Assembly: GCF_036182465.1 (NCBI RefSeq)
Contig: NZ_CP108081.1
Coordinates: 2,666,001 to 2,730,000 of the forward strand
Reading direction: 5' to 3'
DNA: 64,000 nucleotides
Source of the DNA: Streptomyces sp. NBC_00258
GTDB taxonomy: Bacteria > Actinomycetota > Actinomycetes > Streptomycetales > Streptomycetaceae
The notes under the pieces are model-generated. The model made no database searches, was not told the DNA's origin, and saw only the letters and a list, made by a program, of their open reading frames with translations. Numbering within the stretch: position 1 is the stretch's first letter; each line of letters begins with the position of its first letter. This document shows, piece by piece, positions 33,308 to 41,765 of the stretch. The position numbers and the translations under genes were made by a program.

Positions 33308-35211
33308 GCGACTCCCCGAACACTCCGGCCGCGGACCCGACCGGCGCGGCCCCCGACGACGGCTCGGAGCCCGCCGGCCGCGAGCTGCTGCCCACCGCGA
33401 CCCCGGCCCGCACCCGTGCCGCGGTCCGCGAACTCGTCCGTCCGCGCCGCGGCCTGACGGTCGCCAGCTTCGCGATGATGATCGTGGCCACCGCCGTGGG
33501 CCTACTGGTCCAGCCGCTGCTGGGCCGCATCGTGGACGTCGTCGCCGATCACCGTCCGCCGGGGGACATCACTCTGCCCGTCGTCCTGCTGGTCGTGGTC
33601 GCCCTCGCCCAGGGCGCGACCACCGCGATGGGCCTGTCCCTCGTCTCCCGGCTCGGCGAGACCGTGCTGGCGCACCTGCGCGAGCGGTTCGTGGAGAAGG
33701 CGCTGCGGCTGCCCCTGGAACAGGTCGAGAAGGCGGGCGCCGGAGACCTCACCGCGCGGGTCACCCGGGACGTGTCGGTGGTGGGCGACGCGGTGCGCAC
33801 GGCCCTGCCCGAACTGGCCCGCTCCCTGCTGGCCATCGCGCTGACCCTGGTCGCGATGGCGGCCCTGGACTGGCGGTTCTTCATAGCGGCGCTCATCGCG
33901 GTGCCCGTCCAGGCGTCGACCGCACGGTGGTACGTACGCAACGCCGTGCCGCTCTACGCCCGGCAGCGGATCGCCACCGGGTCCCAGCAGCAGCAGCTCC
34001 TGGACACCATCGCGGGCGCCGGCACCGTTCGGGCGTTCCGGATGGAGGACGAGCACACCGAGCGGGTGACCCGGCGGTCGTCGGCGGCGGTCGAACTGAC
34101 GCTGCGCGGCGTGCGGCTGGTGCTGGACTTCTACAACCGGCTGCACGTCGCCGAGTACGCGGGCCTCGCGGCCGTCCTCGTCACCGGGTTCCTGCTCGTG
34201 CGCGGCGGGTCGGTGTCGATCGGCACCGCGACCGCCGCCGCGCTCTACTTCCACAGCCTGTTCGCGCCGGTCAACTCGGCGCTCGTCCTCCTCGACGACG
34301 CGCAGTCGGCGACCGCCGCGCTGGCCCGTCTCGTCGGGGTCGCCGACCAGCCGTCGCCCCAACCGGAGAAGCAGGCCTACGCACCGCGGCCCCGGGCAGA
34401 GACAGAGACGAAGGCGGCGGCGGAGGCGGGCGGCACGGTCACCGTGACGGGCATCCATCACGCGTACGAGCCGGGCCGACCCGTCCTGCACGACGTGGAC
34501 CTCACACTCCGGGCGGGCGAGCGGGTGGCCCTGGTCGGGCCGAGCGGGGCGGGCAAGACCACCCTGGCCAAGCTCATCGCGGGCGTGCACCGTCCGACGG
34601 CCGGTTCGGTGCGGGTGACGACCGGCGGGACCGGGGAGTCCGGCGACGGAGTTCCGGTGGCACTGGTCACCCAGGAGACGCACGTCTTCGCCGGGCCGCT
34701 CGCGGACGATCTGCGCCTGGCGCGGGCCGACGCCACGGACGACGAGCTGCGCACGGCACTGACCTCGGTGGCCGCCCTGGACTGGGTCGAGGTACTGCCC
34801 GAGGGTCTGGCCACGGTCGTCGGCGAGGGAGGCCATCGCCTCACCTCCGCACAGGTCCAGCAACTCGCCCTGGCGCGGCTCGTGCTGGCCGATCCGCCGG
34901 TGGCCGTGCTGGACGAGGCGACGGCCGAGGCCGGCAGCACCGGTGCCCGTCTCCTGGAGCAGGCGGCGGACCGGGCGGTGGACGGCCGTACGGCGCTCGT
35001 CGTCGCGCACCGCCTCACCCAGGCCGCCACCGCGGACCGGATCGTCGTCATGGACGGCGGCCGGATCGTGGAGAGCGGCACCCACGACGAGCTGTGCGCT
35101 GCGGCCGGCCCCTACGCCTCCCTGTGGGAGGCGTGGTCCGGCACCCGCACCACGGCCGACCAGACCCCCACGCACCACCGTCCTGACACCACCACCCTGA
35201 AGGACCACTGA
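33304..35211 (+). CDS. ABC exporter subunit B, catalytic ATP site
   Basis: 635 aa with an N-terminal exporter membrane domain (LTVASFAMMIVATAVGLLVQ through AALYFHSLFAPVNSALVLLD) and a C-terminal nucleotide-binding domain. Walker A GPSGAGKTT, Walker B VAVLDEATAEAG and the switch His (VVAHRLTQ) are intact. The signature is degenerate: LTSAQVQQLALARL instead of LSGGQ. This is the exact complement of the partner subunit. Walker A/B here plus LSGGQ of subunit A make one good ATP site, while the other site is defective on both sides. It overlaps upstream and downstream genes (ATGA, TGATG). Role: siderophore efflux, by inference from the operon and its iron box. Confidence 0.93.
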   Translation: MSDSPNTPAADPTGAAPDDGSEPAGRELLPTATPARTRAAVRELVRPRRGLTVASFAMMIVATAVGLLVQPLLGRIVDVVADHRPPGDITLPVVLLVVVALAQGATTAMGLSLVSRLGETVLAHLRERFVEKALRLPLEQVEKAGAGDLTARVTRDVSVVGDAVRTALPELARSLLAIALTLVAMAALDWRFFIAALIAVPVQASTARWYVRNAVPLYARQRIATGSQQQQLLDTIAGAGTVRAFRMEDEHTERVTRRSSAAVELTLRGVRLVLDFYNRLHVAEYAGLAAVLVTGFLLVRGGSVSIGTATAAALYFHSLFAPVNSALVLLDDAQSATAALARLVGVADQPSPQPEKQAYAPRPRAETETKAAAEAGGTVTVTGIHHAYEPGRPVLHDVDLTLRAGERVALVGPSGAGKTTLAKLIAGVHRPTAGSVRVTTGGTGESGDGVPVALVTQETHVFAGPLADDLRLARADATDDELRTALTSVAALDWVEVLPEGLATVVGEGGHRLTSAQVQQLALARLVLADPPVAVLDEATAEAGSTGARLLEQAADRAVDGRTALVVAHRLTQAATADRIVVMDGGRIVESGTHDELCAAAGPYASLWEAWSGTRTTADQTPTHHRPDTTTLKDH

Positions 35212-36275
35212 TGCTCGGCTCTTCCAGAAGAGGCGCACGCCTCGTCGCGGCGCTCGCCTCGGCACTCCTCCTCTTCACCACCGCCGCGGCCTGCGGCTCC
35301 GAGGACGACAGCTCCGAGGCAGGCGCGGACTCGTCCGCGTCCGCGAACAGCGCCTTCCCGGTGACCATCGCCCACAAGTACGGCAGTACCACCATCAAGT
35401 CCGAGCCGAAGCGGATCGTCACGGTCGGGCTGACCGACCAGGACTCCGTGCTCGCTCTGGGCAAGGTGCCCGTCGGCACCACCGAGTGGCTCGGCGGCTA
35501 CAAGGGCGCCATCGGCCCCTGGGCCGCCGACAAGCTGGGCAGCGCGAAGGCCCCGACCGTGCTGAAGGACACCGGCACCGGCCCGCAGACGGAGAAGATC
35601 GCCGCGCTCCGGCCGGACCTGATCCTCGCGGTCTACGGCGGTCTGACGAAGGACCAGTACACGACCCTGTCGAAGTTCGCCCCGGTCGTGGCCCAGCCGA
35701 AGGAGTACAACGACTTCGGTGTGCCGTGGCAGAAGCAGACCGAGATCATCGGCAAGGCGCTCGGCCAGGAGAGCAAGGCGAAGGACCTGGTGAAGGGCGT
35801 CCAGGACGACATCGCGACCCTGGCCAAGGACAATCCGAAGTTCGCGGAGTCCACCGGTGTGATGGCGACCCCGTACGAGGGCATCTTCGTCTTCGGCAGC
35901 CAGGATCCCCGCTCGCGCATCCTGACCGACCTCGGCTTCAAGCTGCCGAAGGACCTGGACAAGGTCATCGGTGACGAGTTCGGCGCCAACATCAGCAAGG
36001 AGCGCACCGACCTCCTGGACACCGACGCGATCGTGTGGATCGTCTCGGACACGACCAAGGACGCGGCGACGCTCCACAAGAACTCCCTCTACGCCGACCT
36101 GAACGTGGTGAAGCAGGGGCGTGAGGTCTTCGTCAAGGAATCGAGCGACTACGGCAACGCCGTCTCGTTCGTGTCGGTGCTGAGCCTGCCGTACATGCTG
36201 GAGCGTCTGGTCCCGCAGCTGACCGCGGCGGTCGACGGCGACACGGCCACGAAGGTCACCGAGCCGACGTCCTGA
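35211..36275 (+). CDS. Ferric-siderophore-binding lipoprotein
   Basis: 354 aa. A signal peptide with lipobox (LLLFTTAAAC, Cys about 28) is followed by a Ser/Asp/Glu-rich tether and a periplasmic-binding fold of the FepB/FhuD cluster: PKRIVTVGLTDQDSVLALGK, IAALRPDLILAVYGGLT, FAPVVAQPKEYNDFGVPWQK, and the C-lobe DTDAIVWIVSDT. The mature protein would be membrane-anchored and would deliver the ferric siderophore to the permease pair encoded at 25-27 kb. The ATG overlaps the exporter stop by one base. Transcription ends at the hairpin at 36311-36345. Confidence 0.95.
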   Translation: MLGSSRRGARLVAALASALLLFTTAAACGSEDDSSEAGADSSASANSAFPVTIAHKYGSTTIKSEPKRIVTVGLTDQDSVLALGKVPVGTTEWLGGYKGAIGPWAADKLGSAKAPTVLKDTGTGPQTEKIAALRPDLILAVYGGLTKDQYTTLSKFAPVVAQPKEYNDFGVPWQKQTEIIGKALGQESKAKDLVKGVQDDIATLAKDNPKFAESTGVMATPYEGIFVFGSQDPRSRILTDLGFKLPKDLDKVIGDEFGANISKERTDLLDTDAIVWIVSDTTKDAATLHKNSLYADLNVVKQGREVFVKESSDYGNAVSFVSVLSLPYMLERLVPQLTAAVDGDTATKVTEPTS

Positions 36276-36310
36276 CGACGTCCGCGAGGAACCCGGCGGA
36301 TGTATACAGA

Positions 36311-36345
36311 GGGCCGGGGCCACGGGCGATCCGTGACCCCGGCCC
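36311..36345 (+). terminator. Strong hairpin terminator at the end of the siderophore locus
   Basis: Arms 36311-36325 and 36331-36345 pair over 15 bp with a single mismatch around the loop GCGAT. It lies 36 bp after the binding-protein stop. I take it as the right boundary of the siderophore locus. Confidence 0.88.
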
Positions 36346-36428
36346 CGCTGTGTCACGCACGTGACCTCGGCCCCGGCTGTGTCACGCGACACGCTCGCGA
36401 CACGAGACCCTGAAAGTATGATCAACCA

Positions 36429-36965
36429 ATGTCTGACATGACCGAAACCACGCCCGGCTGGCTGCCCCACGACGAGCTGGAGCAGGCACGCGCACGCATG
36501 CCGATCCTGTACGTCGAGGCCGTACCGGTCCGCGTCGACGACAGCGGCGAAGTCACCAGCATCGGACTGCTGCTCCGCATCGGGTCGGACGGGACGGTCA
36601 GCCGCGCGCTCGTCTCCGGCCGGGTGCTGCACCACGAGCGGGTGCGGGACGCCCTGCTGCGTCACCTGGAGAAGGATCTCGGCCCGGTCGCACTCCCCCG
36701 CGTCCCGGCCTCGCTGCAGCCCTTCACCGTCGCCGAGTACTTCCCGACGCTCGGGGTCACACCGTTCCACGACCCCCGCCAGCACGCCGTGTCCCTCGCC
36801 TACATCGTCCCGGTGTCCGGTGACTGCCGCCCGCGACAGGACGCTCTCGACCTGGTCTGGTTCAGCCCCGAGGAGGCCGCGTCGCCCGTGGTCATCAACG
36901 AGATGCCCGGCGGTACCGGAGCCCTCCTCAAGCAGGCCCTCGCGCACATCGGCCACCTGTCCTGA
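36429..36965 (+). CDS. NUDIX-like protein (DUF4916 type) with degenerate Nudix box
   Basis: 178 aa. The fold and sequence resemble actinobacterial Nudix-like proteins of the DUF4916 kind (LPHDELEQARARMPILYVEA, LLLRIGSDGTVSRALVSGRV, HDPRQHAVSLAYIVPV, LVWFSPEEAA). The Nudix box GRVLHHERVRDALLRHLEKD keeps Gly, the first Glu and Arg, but the metal-binding REUxEE core reads RHLEKD. Hydrolase activity is therefore doubtful. It is a single gene, convergent with the MBL operon 15 bp away, and has its own start region after the siderophore terminator. Confidence 0.75.
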   Translation: MSDMTETTPGWLPHDELEQARARMPILYVEAVPVRVDDSGEVTSIGLLLRIGSDGTVSRALVSGRVLHHERVRDALLRHLEKDLGPVALPRVPASLQPFTVAEYFPTLGVTPFHDPRQHAVSLAYIVPVSGDCRPRQDALDLVWFSPEEAASPVVINEMPGGTGALLKQALAHIGHLS

Positions 36966-36980
36966 CGGCAGACGCCGGTC

Positions 36981-38021
36981 TCAGAGTTCGAGAGCGACGA
37001 ACCCGTCCGGCTCGTCCGCTGCCGGGGCCGTCACGGTGTAGCCGAAGCGATCCTTCAGGCCCGTGACGTCCCACACAGCCGCACGGTCGCGGTAGTTGAA
37101 GACGAGTTCCTTCTCGTCGCCGCCGTGCTTGAGGATCCGGGCGATCGCGATCTCGTTGGGATGGTCGTGCCGCGCGCCGCTGGTCGATATCAGGTAGCGG
37201 TCGCAGTCGATCAGGTCGAGCAGTTCGTTCGAGAGGTTGTGGTCGCTGCCGTGGTGGGCGACCTTGAGGAGGTCGACGTGCATCCGTCCGCCCTCCGCCT
37301 CGGCCCTGGGGCGTATCGACGCCACGAGCCGGCGGTCGTCCGCGTCACCGGTGAGGACGACACGCTTGTCCTCGAACTCGAAGAGCAGACCGATGCTCGA
37401 CACGTTCGTCTTCGACGTGTCCGGCTTGAACACCGACGCGGCCAGCCGGTCCACGTTCACGCCGCCGAAGTGCTCGAAGCCCGGGACCGGAGGGTTCTCC
37501 TCGGGATCCCGGCCGGGGATCAGACCGTGTCTGGCGCATTCCGCGGTCCAGGCCGGCGCCAGCTTCTCCAGCTGCCTGCGGTCGGGTGAGAGCACCTCCA
37601 TCGTGGATCCGTCGTCGAACCACGCGAGCTCCCGGCCGACCTCGACACCGCGTCCGCCGAACGCGTCGTTCCACGGCACCTTCTGTTCCAGCAGGGCGCT
37701 GGTGAGCTTCTCACCGTCCTGGGCGCCGAACCCCTCGGTGTCGAGGAGGTGGTCGAAGCCGTTGAACCACACGTCCCCGAACTCCACGGACCGGTCCGGG
37801 TCGTCCAGCAGGGCGAGCACCCCGAGGATGTGGTCCTGGTCGACATGGGTGACGACGAGGACGTCGACCTGACCGTCGAGCCCGGCGAGCGTGGGCTTGA
37901 TCAGCGGGTACGTGCCCGAACGGCCGCCGTCGACGAGGATCCGGCGTACGAAGCCGCCGTCGCCGTATTCCAGGAGCAGGCAGTCGCCGTCCTCGCCGGG
38001 CATCATCGTGAACCGGATCAT
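36981..38021 (-). CDS. ComEC-like metallo-beta-lactamase-fold hydrolase
   Basis: 346 aa from ATG 38021 (GGGAG 6 nt upstream); the longer open frame is not supported. It is a soluble MBL-fold protein of the ComEC/Rec2-hydrolase type. Metal motif VTHVDQDHILG (His59, Asp61, Asp63, His64), then VVLTGDADDRR (Asp226/228), LLKVAHHGSDHN (His256/257) and SGARHDHPNE (His287). Relatives cleave nucleic acids or phosphodiesters, so a nuclease or phosphodiesterase activity is plausible. There is no signal peptide or membrane segment. Its ATG overlaps the stop of the preceding gene (ATGA), making it the third gene of the caspase operon. Confidence 0.88.
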   Translation of the reverse strand: MIRFTMMPGEDGDCLLLEYGDGGFVRRILVDGGRSGTYPLIKPTLAGLDGQVDVLVVTHVDQDHILGVLALLDDPDRSVEFGDVWFNGFDHLLDTEGFGAQDGEKLTSALLEQKVPWNDAFGGRGVEVGRELAWFDDGSTMEVLSPDRRQLEKLAPAWTAECARHGLIPGRDPEENPPVPGFEHFGGVNVDRLAASVFKPDTSKTNVSSIGLLFEFEDKRVVLTGDADDRRLVASIRPRAEAEGGRMHVDLLKVAHHGSDHNLSNELLDLIDCDRYLISTSGARHDHPNEIAIARILKHGGDEKELVFNYRDRAAVWDVTGLKDRFGYTVTAPAADEPDGFVALEL

Positions 38022-39304
38022 TGCTGTCTCCCTCGCAGAGCGACGACCACGAACGGCTCGCGCATGTCGACCCGCCACGACAGGCGGCGGGCCTGTTCGA
38101 GCCGCGCGGCGCACCCGGGGTCGTCGGGGAACTCGGAGAGCCCGTGGATGAGGCGGCTCAGGCCCAGGGTGAAGACCGGCACTCCGCGGTCGAAGGCCTC
38201 GACCAGGGCGTCCCGCGCGGCCTCCCGCTCCGGCTCGGTGTGGGCCCGGCGCAGGTGCCGCATGGCCCAGAGCAGGGATCCGTCGCTCATCCAGTCGAAC
38301 TCGCGCCGCAGCCGGGACAGCCACGGGTCCCAGCGGTGCGGCCGCTCGGTCAGCTCGCTGCCGACGAGGACGTAGGCGCCCGCCACCGCCGCGAGCGGGT
38401 TCGTCATCCTGCCGTCGTAGAGCATGGTCTCCGCGTCCCTGACCAGCATCGCCGCCGCGTCGAAGGCGCCCCGGGCCATGTACGCCAGGGCCGGCCCCAC
38501 CCGGCTGTCCCGTACGGACACCGAGACGGCGCTGCCGGTCGGGCTCTGCCGTTCGTTGACGAGGACCTCGATCTGTGCGGCACCCCAGGGGGCGGGCAGG
38601 GTGACGACATACTCGGTGCCGGCCAGCGAGACGACGAGGAACTGGCGTGGGCCCAGGGGCACGTCGAGCGTGGGCTCGCCCCGCTCGTCGACCGGGCCGT
38701 GCTCGCCGAAGCGGTACAGCCGTGCGGCGGCGTCGCCCAGTTCGAGACTGGCGACGGAGTGCGGTTCGGAGCGGGCGATCTCAAACGCGACCAGTTGCTT
38801 CGCGGGCCCGTCGGTCAGCCGGAGCATCGCCGGGAACTGCCAGCTCGTCGGCTTCGGGTCGCCGACCCAGGCCGCGTGTCCGGGCTCGATGAACGCGCCG
38901 CGCTCCCAGGTCCCGGACCGCGAGCCCAGTGAGCGGGGCACGGGAATCGTGTCCTCGTCGTGGTAGGCCCCGTAGGACTCGATGTTGCCCATGAGGTGCT
39001 GCCAGGAGTGCGACTCGAAGGGCGAGGCCGCCGGCCGGAGCGTCACCCGCTTCTCCTCGCCGTCCGCCACCTCGGCGTCCTTGGAGAGCACGACCCCGGA
39101 GGGCAGCGTCGCGGAGACGATGTAGTGGCCGGGGGCGACCTCGAACCGCGCCGGAGCCGCCATGGTCCCGCAGGGGAAGAGGACCGCGCGGTGACCGGGG
39201 CCGCTGCCCTCCGAGGGGTAGATGTTGCCGACCACCTTCGCCCCGTCGGCGAGGTCCGCTTCGTGGAGGCTCAGCTCGACGTTCACGCTCAGGCCCGCGC
39301 TCAT
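38018..39304 (-). CDS. Unknown two-part protein between caspase and MBL genes
   Basis: 428 aa from ATG 39304, which overlaps the caspase stop by 4 bp. Not recognised. Residues 1-110 look like a beta-sandwich of carrier or Ig type (FEVAPGHYIVSATLPSGVVL, VADGEEKRVTLRP). A middle part of beta strands and turns (SWQFPAMLRLTD, FLVVSLAGTEYVVTLPAPWG) is followed from about 290 by an all-helical half with TPR-like spacing (LAYMARGAFDAAAMLVRDAE, LLWAMRHLRRAHTEPEREAA, LVEAFDRGVPVFTLGLSRL). No catalytic motif, signal peptide or membrane segment is visible. Its place in a coupled operon with a peptidase and a metallohydrolase suggests a sensor, scaffold or substrate role, but this is inference. Confidence 0.7.
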   Translation of the reverse strand: MSAGLSVNVELSLHEADLADGAKVVGNIYPSEGSGPGHRAVLFPCGTMAAPARFEVAPGHYIVSATLPSGVVLSKDAEVADGEEKRVTLRPAASPFESHSWQHLMGNIESYGAYHDEDTIPVPRSLGSRSGTWERGAFIEPGHAAWVGDPKPTSWQFPAMLRLTDGPAKQLVAFEIARSEPHSVASLELGDAAARLYRFGEHGPVDERGEPTLDVPLGPRQFLVVSLAGTEYVVTLPAPWGAAQIEVLVNERQSPTGSAVSVSVRDSRVGPALAYMARGAFDAAAMLVRDAETMLYDGRMTNPLAAVAGAYVLVGSELTERPHRWDPWLSRLRREFDWMSDGSLLWAMRHLRRAHTEPEREAARDALVEAFDRGVPVFTLGLSRLIHGLSEFPDDPGCAARLEQARRLSWRVDMREPFVVVALRGRQQ

Positions 39305-40473
39305 GGCTTCTCCAACTTCACGCGGCGGAACACCGGACGCACGGTGACGGACTTCGTCCGCACGTCCTGGTCGCCGAGTCGGGCCTCGAAGTCGTAGTCC
39401 CCGAAGCGCAGTTCGATGGCCCACTCGCTCTCCGGATCCTCGCCGTCGATGCCGCCCGCGGACCGGCGCAGCCGCTCGGATCCGTCCTCACGGCAGACGA
39501 ACTCGGCCTCGGCGTTGTCCTCGGCGGGATCGCAGCCGACGTACACCGGGACGACCGGCGGACCGGACAGCTGGTGGAGGACGAACACGGGCAGTTCACC
39601 GACCGAGGGGACCTGGACGCCCGCGACCGCCCCGGCGAACCGCGGCTGGCGCATGAAGTGGTCGATCGCCTTCAGCAGGTCGGAGGTGTCGACCCGCCAG
39701 TCGCCCTCGGGATCGTCGCTCGCCGCACCGGAGAAGCTCTTCAGCAGTGCCTCGGTGAACAGGCTCACCTGGCCGGGCCGCGCGTGCGAGCGGTCGCCGG
39801 ACAGGGTGGCGTAGTACGGGATGTGGAAGCGGCGCGGCAGATCGAGCGGCCGTGTTCCGGCGCCGAGCGGCGAGCGGCCCGCGAACCGCGCGCCCGAACG
39901 CTCGATGAGGACATCGGAGTTGGACCGGCAGGCGTCGACGAAGAACACCTGCTCGCTGGCCCTGCACCGCTTGAGGCCGTTCATCAGGCCCGCGAAGTCC
40001 AGTGCGCTGTTGAGGGGGTTGTGCTCGTCGGCGAAGATGTCCGCGGCCAGCAGCGCCATGTCGTCGCCCTGCGAGACGCCGTGGCCGCAGAAGTAGAAGA
40101 CGAGCCGGTTGTCGACATGGCTGTCGCCGCGGTCGAACCACTGGGTGACCGCGGTGAGGATGTTGTCGATGGTGGCGGTCCCGACCTCGTGGGCCTGCTG
40201 GGTGCGGGGGTTCACGAACGGGGCCGGCGCTTCCTCGCTGAGCAGCAGCGCGAGACTGCCGAGCGGTCGCCCGGGATCGTGGTACTCGGCCAGCAGCCAG
40301 GTCGCGAGCGTACGGGCCGAGATGGGCGGCGAGCTGAGCTGCCGCATCCCGTCGGGATCGGCGACCGGTGCCTCGCCACCGGCGAGATGGGGATACTTGC
40401 CGACGCCGATGACCAGTGCGTGGGTGCACGGAGGACCGGCGTGCTCATCGAGGTGGACCACGGAACCGGCCAT
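39301..40473 (-). CDS. Caspase-like (peptidase C14) protein
   Basis: 390 aa from ATG 40473 (GGAGG just upstream). Clan CD cysteine peptidase of the metacaspase/caspase type. It has HALVIGVGKYPHLAGG at the N-terminus, the catalytic His131 in VFYFCGHGVSQGD and the catalytic Cys182 in VFFVDACRSNSD. The peptidase domain covers about 15-290, then a C-terminal beta-rich tail (WAIELRFGDYDFEARLGD) resembling an Ig-type domain. No membrane segment. Bacterial caspases are often effectors activated by partner proteins. It is the first gene of a three-gene overlapping operon and is divergent from the DUF2235 hydrolase. Substrate and trigger are unknown. Confidence 0.9.
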   Translation of the reverse strand: MAGSVVHLDEHAGPPCTHALVIGVGKYPHLAGGEAPVADPDGMRQLSSPPISARTLATWLLAEYHDPGRPLGSLALLLSEEAPAPFVNPRTQQAHEVGTATIDNILTAVTQWFDRGDSHVDNRLVFYFCGHGVSQGDDMALLAADIFADEHNPLNSALDFAGLMNGLKRCRASEQVFFVDACRSNSDVLIERSGARFAGRSPLGAGTRPLDLPRRFHIPYYATLSGDRSHARPGQVSLFTEALLKSFSGAASDDPEGDWRVDTSDLLKAIDHFMRQPRFAGAVAGVQVPSVGELPVFVLHQLSGPPVVPVYVGCDPAEDNAEAEFVCREDGSERLRRSAGGIDGEDPESEWAIELRFGDYDFEARLGDQDVRTKSVTVRPVFRRVKLEKP

Positions 40474-40607
40474 GGATCCTCCGGAACCCCTACTACCGCA
40501 CCGGAGCATGCCCGCAGGCAGCATTTTCCTTATTATATTCACGAGACATCCCATACGTCCCGATATGTCGCCAGTGATCGTGTTCCTCGGTGAACGTGAG
40601 GCCCGCC
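40474..40607. promoter_or_regulatory. Divergent promoter region, caspase operon / DUF2235 gene
   Basis: 134 bp between the two start codons, including a notably AT-rich run (CCTTATTATATTCACGAG, about 40526-40543) in an otherwise GC-rich neighbourhood. It must hold the promoters for both directions, so the genes could be co-regulated. I see no clear operator repeat. Confidence 0.6.
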
Positions 40608-41690
40608 ATGGCCAAGAATCTCGTCGTCTGTCTGGACGGCACGGGTAATCAGTTGAAGGCGAAAGGGAACACCAATGTCGTCCGGCTCTACGAAATGCTG
40701 GACCTCGGCGAACCCGCCCGGCAGATCGCCTATTACGACCCCGGTGTCGGCACGTTCTCGGCGGCGGGCGCCTGGACGCCTGTGGGCCGGCATCTGTCGA
40801 GACTCCTCGGTCTCGCCTTCGGCTCCGGGATGCGGACCAACCTCGCCGAGGCGTACACGTACCTGATGCGGCACTACCAACCGGGCGACCGCATCTACGT
40901 GTTCGGCTTCAGCCGCGGCGCCTACACGGCCCGCGCCCTGGTGGGCATGCTCAAGGCGGTCGGCCTGATGCGTCCCGGCATGGAGAACCTCGTCCCGTAC
41001 GCCGTGTCCGTGTACGCGCGGAACAAGGACTGGACGCGGGATGACTGGGACCAACTCCACCGGTTCGCGGGCGCGTTCAGCAACGCGGTCGACGGGCGGG
41101 TCGGCATCCACGTCGAGTACCTGGGGATCTGGGACTCCGTGAAGGCGGCCGGCCTCCTGCGCTGGAACCTGCGGTGGCCGTACACCCGTCAGGCCCCGAA
41201 CGTCCGCCGCACCCGTCACGCCGTCTCCATCGACGAGAAGCGCAGGCCCTACCGCGAGTACCTCGTCACGCCCGCCGACGAGGACAAGAAGCAGGCCGTG
41301 CCGTCGACGGTCGAGCAGGTGTGGTTCGCCGGGGTCCATTCCGACGTCGGCGGGACCTTCGACGACGATCCCCGGCTCGCCACGATCGCCCTCAAGTGGG
41401 TCGTGGACGGCGCCCTCGAAGCGCGGGACGGCGAGCCCGAAGCACGTCTCCTCCTGAAGCCCCGGGCGTACGCGCGCGAGGTGACCCTCGTGCCCGAGGA
41501 CGCCCTTGGCAGGGTGCACCGGATGGGCTGGGTCTGGGCCCTGCTCACCTATCGGCGCCGTGGACTTCCGCAGGGCGCGCACGTGCACGAGAGCGTCCGG
41601 GCGCGGCTGGAGAAGGACGCCGGCTACGCGGCCCGGATCCCGCCGACGGCCGTCTGGTCGGACACCGGCTGGCTCACCGGCCGGCAGTGA
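40608..41690 (+). CDS. DUF2235 alpha/beta hydrolase (T6SS-phospholipase-like)
   Basis: 360 aa from ATG 40608 (GAGG 6 nt upstream; a GTG at 40590 is also in frame). Family landmarks are present: KNLVVCLDGTGN at the N-terminus, nucleophile elbow GFSRGAYTARALVG (Ser102 in GFSRG), the VEYLGIWDSVKAAG block, and FAGVHSDVGG with candidate Asp/His. DUF2235 proteins are serine hydrolases related to Tle phospholipase effectors, and also occur in fungi and bacteria with unknown roles. No signal peptide or membrane segment. Divergent from the caspase operon across 134 bp. Lipase activity is plausible from the family but not shown. Confidence 0.88.
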   Translation: MAKNLVVCLDGTGNQLKAKGNTNVVRLYEMLDLGEPARQIAYYDPGVGTFSAAGAWTPVGRHLSRLLGLAFGSGMRTNLAEAYTYLMRHYQPGDRIYVFGFSRGAYTARALVGMLKAVGLMRPGMENLVPYAVSVYARNKDWTRDDWDQLHRFAGAFSNAVDGRVGIHVEYLGIWDSVKAAGLLRWNLRWPYTRQAPNVRRTRHAVSIDEKRRPYREYLVTPADEDKKQAVPSTVEQVWFAGVHSDVGGTFDDDPRLATIALKWVVDGALEARDGEPEARLLLKPRAYAREVTLVPEDALGRVHRMGWVWALLTYRRRGLPQGAHVHESVRARLEKDAGYAARIPPTAVWSDTGWLTGRQ

Positions 41691-41765
41691 TCCCCACGGG
41701 GCGGCGGAGGTACGCGCCCACGGGTTCGCCGGCGATCCCGCCCGCCCGCAGGATGTGACGGCCTC

